Below are positions 53,417 to 63,545 of a stretch of 64,000 nucleotides of DNA, in pieces. Where the stretch lies: contig MCGO01000130.1 in assembly GCA_002104985.1 (NCBI GenBank), forward strand, positions 1 to 64,000. Direction: 5' to 3'. The number at the start of each line of letters is the position of its first letter. The stretch's first letter is position 1. This DNA comes from Rhizoclosmatium globosum (lineage: Eukaryota > Chytridiomycota > Chytridiomycetes > Chytridiales > Chytriomycetaceae). Below the pieces are notes generated by a model, which did not search any database, was not told the origin of the DNA, and was given only the letters and a program-made list of their open reading frames with translations. The translations under genes were made by a program, and so were the position numbers.

Positions 53417-54451
53417 ATGGGTATCACAACCTTCTCGGCCTCCTCCACGGCCGAACAAGTTGCCAAAGCCTTCCAATCCGAGCTTGAAGGAGAAGGAAAG
53501 ACAATCCTAATTACAGGAGGAAACACTGGCCTGGGCCTTGAAACCGCGAAGCAACTCGCAGGCCATGGAGCCACCGTTATCCTCACTGCCAGATCAGAAA
53601 CAAATGGCCAGTCTGCGATAGATGCAATCAAGAAAGTGTACCCAACTGCCAATGTTGTTTTCTACGAATTGGATCTTGCTTCCCTTAAATCAGTCAAGGC
53701 ATTTGCAGTTCAGTTCCTGGCTCACCATACTGAACTCAACATTTTGATCAATAATGTGTCAGAATCTGGCTATGCCCATCGGTTTTGTTCAATAATATAT
53801 AGGAAGAGAAATCTTCTGAAAAACGTGACAATCGTGCATTGTCCTGCCCCGCCCTCCCCTGAACCTCATAAGCCGTCGTTCAGCCTTTCTATACTCGATA
53901 AGCCCGATTTACCGCTACCGCACCGAGTTATTCTGACAAGGTATGAGCCCAGGTTTATCGCAGTATAGCAAGATAAACAGCAACTCACGAGAAAATGGCG
54001 ATATGAAACAGCAGAACGAGTCCAAAGTCATCCTGTCTGATTCAAAGTACTGTCTTATTCGGAAACGTCTACGCCCCTTTCGGATTTCGAAAACAGGAGT
54101 CTAAAATGCGCTGCGCAAAACGTCATCTCCGTCTCTTTGCACCCAGGCGCCGTCAGCAGTACTGATCTCAAACGCCACATTGGAATTTCAAACATTGGTG
54201 AAATGGCTGGCCTTATTTTCCGCAGAGCTCTTGGCTCGGGAATGTTTAAGGAGAGATTCAAGAGTATTCCTGAGGGTGCTTCTACCACCGTTCTTTGTGC
54301 ATTGAGCCCAGATGTTGTGAAGGGAGGTTACTATTACGATTGTAAGTTGAGTCAGGGTGAGAATATGCACCCTAAGGCAACCGACGCTGAGATGGCAACA
54401 AAGTTGTGGGACGTGAGTGAGAAACTAATTGCGCAGAAGATTGAATCTTGA
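53417..54451 (+). pseudogene. Short-chain dehydrogenase, third copy, catalytic middle replaced
   Basis: The N-terminal half (53417-53755: LITGGNTGLGLETAKQL to LNILINN) and the C-terminal part (from about 54104: [20 protein letters not shown], then SIPEGASTTVLCA) are good paralogue sequence. The roughly 350 bp in between, which should encode AGVMACP through the YxxxK site, are unrelated sequence with stops. So the gene lost its catalytic centre by a replacement, not by gradual decay. Confidence 0.85.
53756..54103. other. Foreign segment inside third dehydrogenase copy
   Basis: About 350 bp that share nothing visible with the paralogues and carry stops in the host frame. No LTR, inverted terminal repeat or target duplication is visible. 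The segment substitutes for, rather than adds to, about 310 bp of the gene. Confidence 0.65.
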
Positions 54452-54832
54452 TGGCTATGTGTAGAGACAACATATCGTTCGAAGTTTTTTTAAGATAATA
54501 AATAAATGGCTCCATATCCAAGAAGAAGGCGTCAACTCCTTAAGAATTCAATTTCTTAGTCTCGCACACTTGTGTTATACTTTCGATTATTTCAAATGAT
54601 GGAGAAGTTGTGTGGCTTTTGGGGGCTGTGGACTTGCATCCGCAACTTTTCGGCCATCCAACTCAGTACAAGGTTCGCATCCTGACTGATATTGAAGGTT
54701 ATGGAGATGTGCTGGCGGCTGTCTAGAATTTCTTCATTCTGACCCACGAAAAAACAACTTTCGCGGCTTTTCCCCTCAAAAACCGCTCTCCTTCTCAACC
54801 TGAACCCTAACACCTACGAAAAACAAATCAAG
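54452..54832. other. Intergenic, no gene seen
   Basis: About 380 bp between the dehydrogenase array and the homeodomain cluster. No coding sequence recognised. Confidence 0.5.
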
Positions 54833-55558
54833 ATGGCGACATCGAATGATGAGGATCTCATGTCGTTTCTGGATTGTCCGTTCTTTCCCGCCAATCCTGA
54901 GACTGAGAAGCAGGGCAGCTTGACACCAACCATCCCATCACCGTCATATCCAGTCTTGTATTCTTTCAACAACCCAATTCAAGGGCAGCAGCAACAACCA
55001 TATCCTTTCACTGCCTTGCCTTTCCCTCTTTTGAGTGTGCGAACATCAGGACAAACGTTTTTAGAAGCCGAACGGAGCTCTATTCTCCCGCCACCTATTC
55101 CTGACTCTGAAAGATTCTCAACGTTGCCACCCGCGCCATGGTCTCAACCCACCACTGCGTCATTATTCCCGATGTACCAAATACCCAACCCAAACTCAAC
55201 CTTCCCTTCCAGTCCATCTACGGCAGTATCTTCCGCCTCGATACCATCCACTTCAACAATAATATCAACTGTAACAGCAACAAACCGCCACAAAAGTTAC
55301 GAGTCATCTGAATCAGAATCGCCACAGCTAAACCCAACGTCCCTCACAAACCCCTCCTCGAAACGCGAATATAAACGCACGCCTCTTCCACGTGCTGCCA
55401 AGAAACGGTTAAAGGAACTGCTGGCAATCGACGCACATCCAGATAAACGGCGGGTATCAGAGATTGCTGAGGAACTAGGCATGGATACGAGGAAAATTAG
55501 GATTTGGTTTCAAAATCAGAGGAGTCAAATGAAAGCGAATGGGGAGATTAGTTCCTGA
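54833..55558 (+). CDS. Homeodomain protein 1 of cluster
   Basis: An intronless gene of 241 residues. The N-terminal two thirds are Ser/Pro/Thr/Gln rich and probably disordered. The C-terminal homeodomain runs from about residue 178: YKRTPLPRAAKKRLKELL, then HPDKRRVSEIAEELGMDTRK and the recognition helix IRIWFQNQRSQMK. Trp48, Phe49 and Asn51 of the consensus are kept; the usual Arg-Arg after Asn is Gln-Arg. A DNA-binding transcription factor is expected. The domain is at the extreme C-terminus, as in the three genes that follow. Confidence 0.85.
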   Translation: MATSNDEDLMSFLDCPFFPANPETEKQGSLTPTIPSPSYPVLYSFNNPIQGQQQQPYPFTALPFPLLSVRTSGQTFLEAERSSILPPPIPDSERFSTLPPAPWSQPTTASLFPMYQIPNPNSTFPSSPSTAVSSASIPSTSTIISTVTATNRHKSYESSESESPQLNPTSLTNPSSKREYKRTPLPRAAKKRLKELLAIDAHPDKRRVSEIAEELGMDTRKIRIWFQNQRSQMKANGEISS

Positions 55559-55698
55559 AACGTTTTTGTTTAATTGAATAGATAATAATATTGTAAATGA
55601 CGTTGTATGGCGGAGGGTGGCTGAATGCATTATCTGCTTTATCGGACCTTATTTAATTGAAGAGGATTGGGAGATGGTCTTGCGGTCATGTCTCCACG

Positions 55699-56403
55699 AT
55701 GAATCATTCTCCAATCTCTACGCGAATCTCCATCCACCCTTCTTTGCTGTATCTCAACATGCACAGTCTTCTTTCCATGCTGAACATGTCGCACACTCGA
55801 TTCGCTGCTCTCCCGAAAGAAGCTCTGCATAGCCAAGTCGACTTGAGTCTTTGGCAACCAAGTCCACTGGATCAATTCGTGGGCTATCCATCACCTCTTC
55901 TCGGATTCGACCTTCAGAAGTATGAGCAATTACCTATACCACAGTTTCAACAACTTCCTCTCCCCGATATGGGCTTCACCTTCAACACTGTCGATTCAAG
56001 CCCACTCGCACCGCCACCCACCGCTCTATCGCAACCACACACACAAATCCAGAGCCACCACTCTCTCGTGAATCCGTCTTACTTCTCCAGCTCGCCGCGC
56101 TCCCAAAACCAAAACCTACCACAAGCCGACCTTCCAATCATGCCGCATAACACCCAAGATCAAGCCACCCACCAAACAAGGGCCTCGCCCTCGCCAATCT
56201 CCCTCTGCTATTCGAAACATTACAAGCGAGTCCCTACTCCACGCACATGTAAAAAACGCCTTAAGGAACTGTTTGCGGACGACATACACCCAAATAAAGA
56301 GCGGGTCAAAGAAATCGCGGAAGAGCTCGGTATGGATACACGGAAAGTAAGAGTTTGGTTTCAGAATCAGAGAGCACAGATGAAATTGAATGAAAGGTCG
56401 TGA
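55699..56403 (+). CDS. Homeodomain protein 2 of cluster
   Basis: 234 residues from the ATG at 55699; later in-frame ATGs (for instance MHSLLS) could also be used. Pro/Gln/Ser-rich N-terminal part. The homeodomain at the C-terminus has YKRVPTPRTCKKRLKELF, HPNKERVKEIAEELGMDTRK and VRVWFQNQRAQMK. Closest to members 1 and 4. 140 bp separate it from member 1, same direction. Confidence 0.82.
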   Translation: MNHSPISTRISIHPSLLYLNMHSLLSMLNMSHTRFAALPKEALHSQVDLSLWQPSPLDQFVGYPSPLLGFDLQKYEQLPIPQFQQLPLPDMGFTFNTVDSSPLAPPPTALSQPHTQIQSHHSLVNPSYFSSSPRSQNQNLPQADLPIMPHNTQDQATHQTRASPSPISLCYSKHYKRVPTPRTCKKRLKELFADDIHPNKERVKEIAEELGMDTRKVRVWFQNQRAQMKLNERS

Positions 56404-56623
56404 TTGTCTTATTTACATGTGAAGAATAGAATATAGAATAATATTAAAGTTGGAGTTTAAATATTTCGCCTCTTAAATTGGCATCTCTACGTAGCGAGTT
56501 GGTTGCGTTGTGATGAAGAGGGAGAGCTGGTTAACCCACGATTCCTCAAGTCCATCCTTCAAAATTCGTTAGCGAAAAGTTATTTCGGAGACAACAAAGA
56601 CTATAACGACTATCTATACTTCC

Positions 56624-57173
56624 ATGAGCAATCCGAACCTTAACAAGGATAATTCAACGACAACCAACATCCTCGACCAACTAACATATCTAGATGATCT
56701 AGATCAGTAAGATAAAACGACAATGTATACTGTTTTCTAATTACGAACATCTTCCAACAAGACTGTTGGCACTTCTTTGCGATGGACAGCCTGAACCTCC
56801 AAATTTAATGCTGCATCCTCATTTCCATGTGAATCTACAACAGCCTTGGGGCAATCAGCCAATCCTTCAACATCAATTACAGCAACAGCACGCAGCATCT
56901 AACTCAGCAACAATCAATCACATTGAGGCAAATTCTCTCAAGTCTGAAAGCCCAACGCCCCTATCTCTTGGCACCTCCTCTCAATCAACCCTACCTCAAA
57001 GACACATACTTCCACGCTCCCAACGAAACATTCTTCGTAAATATTACGCCCTTGATCCGCACCCAAAGCCGCAAGCCATCGCAAGAATCGCAGATGAAGT
57101 TGGGTTAGATCGTATTAAAGTGCGAGTCTGGTTTCAGAACCAACGAACGTATCAGAATCGCATGAAGAAGTGA
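56624..57173 (+). CDS. Homeodomain protein 3 of cluster
   Basis: Two exons (56624-56706, 56762-57173) give 164 residues. The intron (GTAAGA...ACAAG, 55 bp) keeps frame and supplies a proper ATG, missing from the second exon. The protein starts MSNPNLNKDNSTTTNIL, has a Gln/Asn-rich middle, and a more divergent homeodomain: ILPRSQRNILRKYYALDPHP, RIADEVGLDRIK and VRVWFQNQRTYQNRMKK. It is the most different of the four. Confidence 0.8.
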
Positions 57174-57258
57174 ATTCATTTAATTAGTATTCCAATATTT
57201 AAAAAAAAGCAGTTGGCATTACTTTCGTTTTTCGCACACAAGTCAGATTCGATGGAGC

Positions 57259-57675
57259 ATGATACCCGCATTATTGAAACCAAGGTTTTTTCTTTATTCT
57301 CAAACGACTGTAATACCCCTCCCAATCACATCACACTCGAACGACCACCCTCAACAACAAGCCCATTTCCCCAGCCATTTCCAACCCATACCAAAAGCAA
57401 ATAACCCCGAAAACCCCTCCATACTTGAATCAGGGTCCTCTCGATCCCGGTCGTCTGCATCATACTCGCCCAGCCCATCTACTAAGCCGTACAAACGAAT
57501 TCCCACACCACAGTGGTGTAAACGGCGGCTGAAGGAGCTCCTGGTTGAGAACCTGCACCCGAGTAAAGAGCGAGTCAGGGAAATTGCGGTGGAACTGGGT
57601 ATGGATGTAGGGAAAGTAAGGATTTGGTTTCAAAACCAACGAGCTCAGAAGAAGTTGAGTGAGGCGAGGGCTTGA
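57259..57675 (+). CDS. Homeodomain protein 4 of cluster
   Basis: 138 residues from the ATG at 57259, although an upstream ATG at 57252 (MEHDTRIIETK) with a spliced first exon is also possible. A short Ser/Pro/Gln-rich region leads into the homeodomain: YKRIPTPQWCKRRLKELLVE, HPSKERVREIAVELGMDVGK and VRIWFQNQRAQKKL. Same direction as the other three, 85 bp after member 3. Confidence 0.8.
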   Translation: MIPALLKPRFFLYSQTTVIPLPITSHSNDHPQQQAHFPSHFQPIPKANNPENPSILESGSSRSRSSASYSPSPSTKPYKRIPTPQWCKRRLKELLVENLHPSKERVREIAVELGMDVGKVRIWFQNQRAQKKLSEARA

Positions 57676-57826
57676 TCCATCCTTTTTTATTGCGCGTAAA
57701 GGAGGAAATAATATACCAGCTTGCATTATGTTCCACTACGTGACCAGTTGGTTTGCATATTGGTGATGAAAGACTGTGAGCCCGGAGCCCCATAAAGATG
57801 ATACAGACCTGTGAGCGATAATACTA

Positions 57827-57906
57827 AGTTTCAAGCTACTGTTGATCGGGTTATTAACCGCTTCTTAGTTTCAGGCTACTGTTGATCGGGTTATTGACGC
57901 TTTTTT
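57827..57906. repeat. Two tandem copies of a 40-bp unit
   Basis: The unit AGTTTCAAGCTACTGTTGAT plus CGGGTTATT and a variable end is present at 57827-57866 and 57867-57906 with a few changes. Confidence 0.8.
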
Positions 57907-58143
57907 GTGCACCAGACTATGAATTTAAACAACAACATCTTCAAGATGTTTAAGATGGAAAAGCTCATATTCTATAGTTTCTCTCTTATTTTCTATAAAT
58001 CACTACATTATTGCGGTCGCAACTTTGATTCTTTGTCAGCAAGAAGGCCGTTATACATGGAAGTTTCTGAAATCGCTCTGTGGCATCTTGGCAATCTGTG
58101 CATGCATTTGGTTGATGCAAGGAGGGCTAGCGGCAGTCCATTT

Positions 58144-58171
58144 TTAAGGGAGGCCTCCAAAAGTGCTAAAT
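58144..58171 (-). repeat. Inverted copy of the Cys-rich gene promoter motif
   Basis: 28 bp that contain the palindrome GGAGGCCTCC, identical in inverted orientation to 59652-59679. Similarity continues loosely into a GTCGCCATTTTTG stretch on both sides. Confidence 0.8.
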
Positions 58172-59651
58172 TTCAATTGATTTTGCTGTCGCCATTTTTG
58201 TCCGTTTTCACCACCACCACCCACCTTCTGATGCCTGCCACGTAACCAGTTTCCGCTCTCCGTCTCGAAGATTTCGATGTATCGACGTTTGAGTATGTTA
58301 TAAATAGAAAACCGGGTCAAATCTAACTTGTTTTGTATTCAGTGACATCATATGAAACACTCGTTTACGCTAATCTCACAGCTGCTTCCCCATGTGTCAA
58401 ACTTTCTAAACTCGATTCAATCCTGACTTCATCGAGGGGGCGTAGGGAGTGGGTTCTCATTGCCTTCCATGTGCACAAGTTCCTTTCAACCTCCTCACGA
58501 TATCGTCCAGGCTTCCATCAATGCTGAACGCATAATCAGCCATTCTATCAATGTCAACGTCTTGTCTTTGTTTGATGCATACTATTCACTGGAGGGCAAG
58601 GGACCTTGAGCAACTATTCCTTCAAGCAGTGTCCTCCTCTATCCCTTCTGGAAAGTCCTCTGAATCAATCACCATTCCGTTGTTCAATTCTGCAATCTGC
58701 TACGATTCATTTCAGGTTGTCTCGGGGACTCTTGGCCAATGGCTACGTTATTCTGCTCAAACGCAACCATTCAAATAAAAACTACCTGTCCACTTTTCTT
58801 GATTGTTTTGTTTCATCGCATACGACGTCTTGTGTTAAATTGCTTTGAAGGAACGCTGTTGGCTTCGTTCTTCTTCCAAACCAAAACACAAGCTTTCAAC
58901 ATATCTTGAAATAAAGTTCTTTGAATCAATGGGACAAGACCTCATGTTGTACAGATATCGCGCTCTGGGTTAAGCCAGAGTTTCTTTCGGACGGGTAGAG
59001 GTATTCGTTCTTGTTCAGGTGTTAAGAGTGCCAGACCATCGTTCAACCCATCATTCACATCACTATATATCGCGGAATTTTGCGCTTTCTGATCTCTGAG
59101 AGGGAGCTTCTGTTTTTTGGACAAATATTGATTGGTCTAAAAGTATCAATTAGAACAAGTCCCGCAATTTGAATGATGCGTCGCTAAATCGACGTGAAAA
59201 CTTAGATAATACCATATTCTCTTTGAATTTTAATTTGCAGGACTCCTTCGTGGATAATAGTTGAGTAAAGTAGGTTCGAAACTTCAAAATTGTGATTATA
59301 TTCACGCCACGTCACCAAAAACAATACAATCGTCTCAATTCGACGTGAATAAACGCATCTGTGTGTCTTCTATGCCTCACTTTTTGAATGAGGCTGATTG
59401 GCAAAGTCGTTCTTTGGTGCCATGGGCTGGAAGGTGGTTCAAAAGGGTCAAAAATTGTTGACTTTAGACATCAATATTTTATTAACCATTATCAGTAAAG
59501 CTTCAAATACAGCGGAATCGCATAGAGGGGACTCATATCTCCTTCTACTGACGATTTCACGGCTTCGCTGTGGCTGGTGGGCGAGCAATCCTTGCTTGCG
59601 TGAACGTTCAATTCCTCCGGACTGCCTCACCCAAAAAATGGCGACAAAAAA

Positions 59652-59679
59652 TTTAGCACTTTTGGAGGCCTCCCTTAAA
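59652..59679 (+). promoter_or_regulatory. Palindromic element upstream of Cys-rich gene 1
   Basis: GGAGGCCTCC, a perfect 10-bp palindrome, lies about 80 bp before the ATG at 59753 and is followed by CTTAAATTGGG. The latter string recurs upstream of the fourth copy (near 62842), which makes it a candidate core-promoter or regulator site of this gene family. Confidence 0.5.
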
Positions 59680-59752
59680 TTGGGTCAATCAAGCTGGCAA
59701 TCCCTCCACCTTTAAAATCGGCACTGGCATCCAAAAATCGCTGAAATCAAGA

Positions 59753-60517
59753 ATGCACACCACGATCCTTGGCATCGCAGCCCTGGCAGCAAGTGTGATC
59801 GCGCTCAACTGCGACGTTGCCGATCCAGCCCTGAACTCGAAGTGCCCCACCACTGACATCTGCGTCCACCCTCCGCTAGATGCACTTACTATGGTAGATC
59901 TTGGCGGCCGCTGTGTCACCAAGCCTTTGGCCTTCCCAGATGCGACAAACAAGTGCATTCTTGACAGCACCCCCGACACCGTCTGCAGGGGCTTCCAACT
60001 CTGCCTCGGTAACCAAGGTGCCCTTGAGCAGGTCTACAACTGCAACGGTGTCTTCAACAGAGACAAGACTGTAGCATTCAAACCTAACCCAATGCCAATT
60101 GGTTCCAACTGTGGTGATGGAGTCAGCAGTGACGTGTGTGATTCAAGCATCTGTGCGTGGCCTTACGATTCATCCCATGCTACTTGCATCAAGAAACCAA
60201 CGGTGTTGCCAACGAGTAATACTACCTGCGTTGTGAATGATTTCTGTGGAACTGAGAATCAGGGCACGTTGTGTCAAAAGTACGAGGAGAGTGGAGCTTT
60301 CTTGGAAACGATTTATTATTGTCAGCCAAGACCAACTCTGGTGACTGTGCCTGATGCTCCATCAGCCGTTTCGTCTGGCGTAGTTACCGCTACGGAGGTG
60401 TTGGCAACTGCTGGAAAGACTGTTGCTGCCACAGTTGCTACTACCACGAAGAGTGTCGCTGAAAAGGGGGTCCTTGGAGGTGTTGTTGTTGTCTTGTCTA
60501 TTATGTTCGCAGCCTAG
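59753..60517 (+). CDS. Secreted Cys-rich, GPI-like surface protein, intact copy
   Basis: 254 residues from the ATG at 59753. A signal peptide (MHTTILGIAALAASVIAL) is followed by about 180 residues with some 18 cysteines (NSKCPTTDICVHP, GRCVTKP, NKCILDSTPDTVCRGFQLC, NCGDGVSSDVCDSSIC). Then comes a Thr/Val/Ala stretch and a hydrophobic end (GVLGGVVVVLSIMFAA), the layout of a GPI-anchored surface protein. It heads an array of four paralogues, the other three being dead. Not recognised as a known domain. Confidence 0.78.
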   Translation: MHTTILGIAALAASVIALNCDVADPALNSKCPTTDICVHPPLDALTMVDLGGRCVTKPLAFPDATNKCILDSTPDTVCRGFQLCLGNQGALEQVYNCNGVFNRDKTVAFKPNPMPIGSNCGDGVSSDVCDSSICAWPYDSSHATCIKKPTVLPTSNTTCVVNDFCGTENQGTLCQKYEESGAFLETIYYCQPRPTLVTVPDAPSAVSSGVVTATEVLATAGKTVAATVATTTKSVAEKGVLGGVVVVLSIMFAA

Positions 60518-60805
60518 TGCATAAATAGATGAATCACAAAAGGAACGAAAAGACCGAATGCTGTGAGAGATGAAGAACGAATGAAATTGAAAGACTGAGC
60601 AATGAAGATGAATAACAGTTAGAAAGAATAAAATGGTTAGGTGACCGTGTTTTAAAATAATTCCTGAATCTGTGTAGTTGAAGGAATAAAAGTTACGTTT
60701 AAAATTAGAAGGCGTGCTCCAATGGATTTTCTGTCGGCGTTATTTAATCTAACGCGGCAAATACCTCCACGCTCCATGCTTTCACCCTTCAAATTGGATG
60801 GAAAA

Positions 60806-61566
60806 ATGCAATCCACAATCGTCACCATCGCAGCCCTCGCAGCAAGTGTAGCTGCCTTCAACTGTAACATTGTCAGCATCCCCGAATTGAACTCGAAGTG
60901 TCCCGACAACGACATATGTGTCAATCATCCCCATGACGCGTTGAACCCCGCTGCTCTTGGCAGTATATGTGTCACAAAGCCATCAACCTTCCCAAACACG
61001 ACAAACGATTGCATTCTTGACAGCACACCCGACGCAGTCTGCAGGGGCTTCCCACTCTGTCTTGGTGATCAAGGTGCACTTGAGCAACTCTACTACTGCA
61101 ACGGAACCTTCAACAGAGACAAAGTGCCAGTATTCAAGCCAAATCCAGTTCCGATTGGATCGAATTGTGGAGACGGAGTTAGCAGCGATTTGTGCGATGT
61201 TTCAGGCATCTGTACTTGGGCTTACGCTGCAAGCCGTGCTAATGCATCCAGAAGCCGACCGTGTTGCCAGCAAATATTACCTGTGTTGTAAACGACTTCT
61301 GTGGAGCACAGAATCAGGCCATGTTGTGTCAAAAGCACTTGAATGAGGCGGATGGAGCTTTCCTTGGGAAGATTTATTTCTGTCAGTTGAGAGGAAGTGC
61401 CAATTTCCCTCTGATTGCATCTGCCAGCGCCAGTGCTGTTACTACTGCAACTGGGGTGTTGGCTACGGCTGGGAAGACTATTCCTGTTACGGCGACGGTT
61501 ACCAGCAAAGCACAGCACATTCTGCTCCGTGGTATCGTTGCTACCTTCTCTATTTTTGTACTTTAA
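60806..61566 (+). pseudogene. Secreted Cys-rich protein, second copy, frameshift
   Basis: The ATG at 60806 opens a good copy (MQSTIVTIAALAASVAAF, DSTPDAVCRGFPLC, CGDGVSSDLCD). At about 61243 one base is lost compared with copy 1 (GCTACTTGCATC against GCTAATGCATC), and the rest (ITCVVNDFCG to FSIFVL) follows in another frame. Nothing else is broken. Confidence 0.82.
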
Positions 61567-61755
61567 AAGATGTAATTTGATTGGAAGGAGTAGATTATAT
61601 GAATAAATTGCGATTTGTGCAAGGCTCTAACACCAATTACAAAGTAATCGTCATAACTGTAGAGCTATAGATTGAGACAAGAAATAAGAATTACAACCCA
61701 AGCCTAATGACCTCCATCAGTTAAATTTGACCCACATTCAAAAAGCCTTTCCCAA

Positions 61756-62481
61756 ATACAATCAACAGTTACCATCGCTGCCCTCGCAACCAGTGTCACC
61801 GCCCTCAGCTGCATTATTTCTACTCCGACTTCAAAGGGTACTTGCCCTGACACTGATATCTGTGTGTACCAGCCACAAGTTGCACTTTCCACCAGTCACC
61901 ATTCGCCGTGCCGAACGCCTCAAATAAATGTGTCTTTTACAACACATTTGATCACGGCTGCAAGGGCTGCCCACTTTGTCTTGGTGGGCCTCAGCGCCTC
62001 AGCAAGTCTACTCGCACGTTCTATAGAGACAAAGTGCCTGGATTCAAGGCGAACTCTGTTCCCGTTGGAACCACTTGCGGATTCGGAGTCAGCAGCGACG
62101 TGGGTGATGACTTCAGTATCTGTAGTTGGGTGTTTGGCGGAAGTCAGGCGGTGTGCATCAAGAAGCCGCCCGCCAGTACTGCCAACGAATACTACCTGTG
62201 TTTCGAATGATTTCTGTGGACCGGAGATCCGGCCTACGTTGTGTCAACGGAATGATCGGCAGAGAACGTTCTTGGAAGTTATTTACCACTGTCAAACACA
62301 GCCAAGTGCAATGAAACCTTAGTTGCCGACTGCTGCTACGCCTAGTGTGGCTACTACTGTTGTTGAAGCTGCAAAGACTGTCGCGGCCACTGTTGTTGCC
62401 ACAACAAAGAGTACCACTAGTGCCGTGGAACACGTTTTGCTTGGTGGTATTATTGTAGCCTTCTCTCTTCTCGCACTTTAA
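61756..62481 (+). pseudogene. Secreted Cys-rich protein, third copy, start codon lost
   Basis: The start codon is ATA (61756-61758) where the paralogues have ATG. The signal-peptide sequence that follows is still readable (TVTIAALATSVTAL). Several frameshifts and small deletions follow, and the TRGAMKP-type region contains a stop near 62320. The C-terminal Thr/Val stretch and hydrophobic end are still recognisable. Confidence 0.8.
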
Positions 62482-62881
62482 GAATAATACACAATCCAGA
62501 CTGTGTAAATCGCCAATAAATAGACCCTTGATGTATAGTAGCTCTCTCGAAAGACAAACTCATTCCTTCTCTTTGATATTTTTGATATTATAAGGGGCTG
62601 CGACAGTATGATGGTGATTTTACGACAAAAAGGCAAACCACTGCTGCTGAGCTCTTGACTGGGTCAATCTGTGCTGACGTAAAGAGAGTTGTACTGGCTC
62701 AGTCAACTCACATAATATGACTCAGCAGCGCGTGTGGATCCTAAACTGTCAAAGCGGCAGTCCTGAACGGCAGTCCAATCAAAAGAGTTTTTTTTTCTGT
62801 TTTGCTCAATTTTCCAAGCCCAAGCGGCAATGACTCCTCCTTAAATTGGGCCCCCGAGCAATTTTCCCCAAAACAGCAACG

Positions 62882-63481
62882 ATGCAGTCTTCCATTATCG
62901 CCATCGTTGCCCTTGCAGCTACAGTCTCTGCCCAATGCAACAGCGTTGCAGTTCCCAACACAAACGTCAAGTGCCCGACACTGATATTTGCTTATACCCT
63001 CCACTTGTAGCGGGGGCCCCGTCTGTATCAAGCGGTCTCTGTGTCACAAAGCCACTAGAAGTACCCGATGCAACAAAGAAGTGCACCTATGACGCTACCT
63101 CCAACAAGCTCTGCAAAGGTTTCCAGCTCTGTTACAGTGACCTAGGAGTGCTCGAGCCACTGTACATCTGCAACGGAACGCTCAACAGAGACACAGTTCC
63201 CTCCTTCAAGGCGAATTTATGAGTTTTGTGGAACAGCATTCCACCCTGCTTTGTGTGAAAAGGATATGGTCATAGGAACCTATTTGGAAACAGTTTATGA
63301 ATGTATGGTATCGCCCAGCGGCATTACGCCTCAAATGCCATCTGGTGGCGCCTCAACTACTATTGAAGCTGTGAAGACAGTCGTAGCTACAATTGTCGCT
63401 ACTACAAAGGGTACCACCAGTGCCGCTGAACACAGATTGATCTGCGGTATTGTTCTTGCTTTCTCTGTCTTTATGCTTTAA
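62882..63481 (+). pseudogene. Secreted Cys-rich protein, fourth copy, frameshift and internal deletion
   Basis: The ATG at 62882 and the signal peptide (MQSSIIAIVALAATVSA) are intact. One base is missing after VKCP (near 62975), and a stop comes at 63222. The block that encodes IGSNCGDGVSSD through CVVN in copy 1 is absent, before a C-terminal part with ETVYEC, TTIEAVKTVVATIVATT and FSVFML. The last of the four copies. Confidence 0.8.
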
Positions 63482-63545
63482 GAACTTGATTGTGAATAGA
63501 GACGAATAGTCTTTTAATATCAATTATCAATAAATTGTTTTCACA

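Larger units (their letters stand above)
57676..59752. other. 2-kb gene-poor stretch between homeodomain and Cys-rich clusters
   Basis: No intact gene seen. It holds a 40-bp tandem repeat, an inverted pair of promoter-like sequences, and some frames that look like decayed coding sequence (for example SHSINVNVLSLFDAYYS near 58540), which I cannot assign. Confidence 0.5.

Noticed and set aside
57907..58245. Open frame with hydrophobic start as a membrane protein gene.
   Set aside because: It runs backwards through the inverted promoter copy and shows no homologue in the window; composition is AT-driven.
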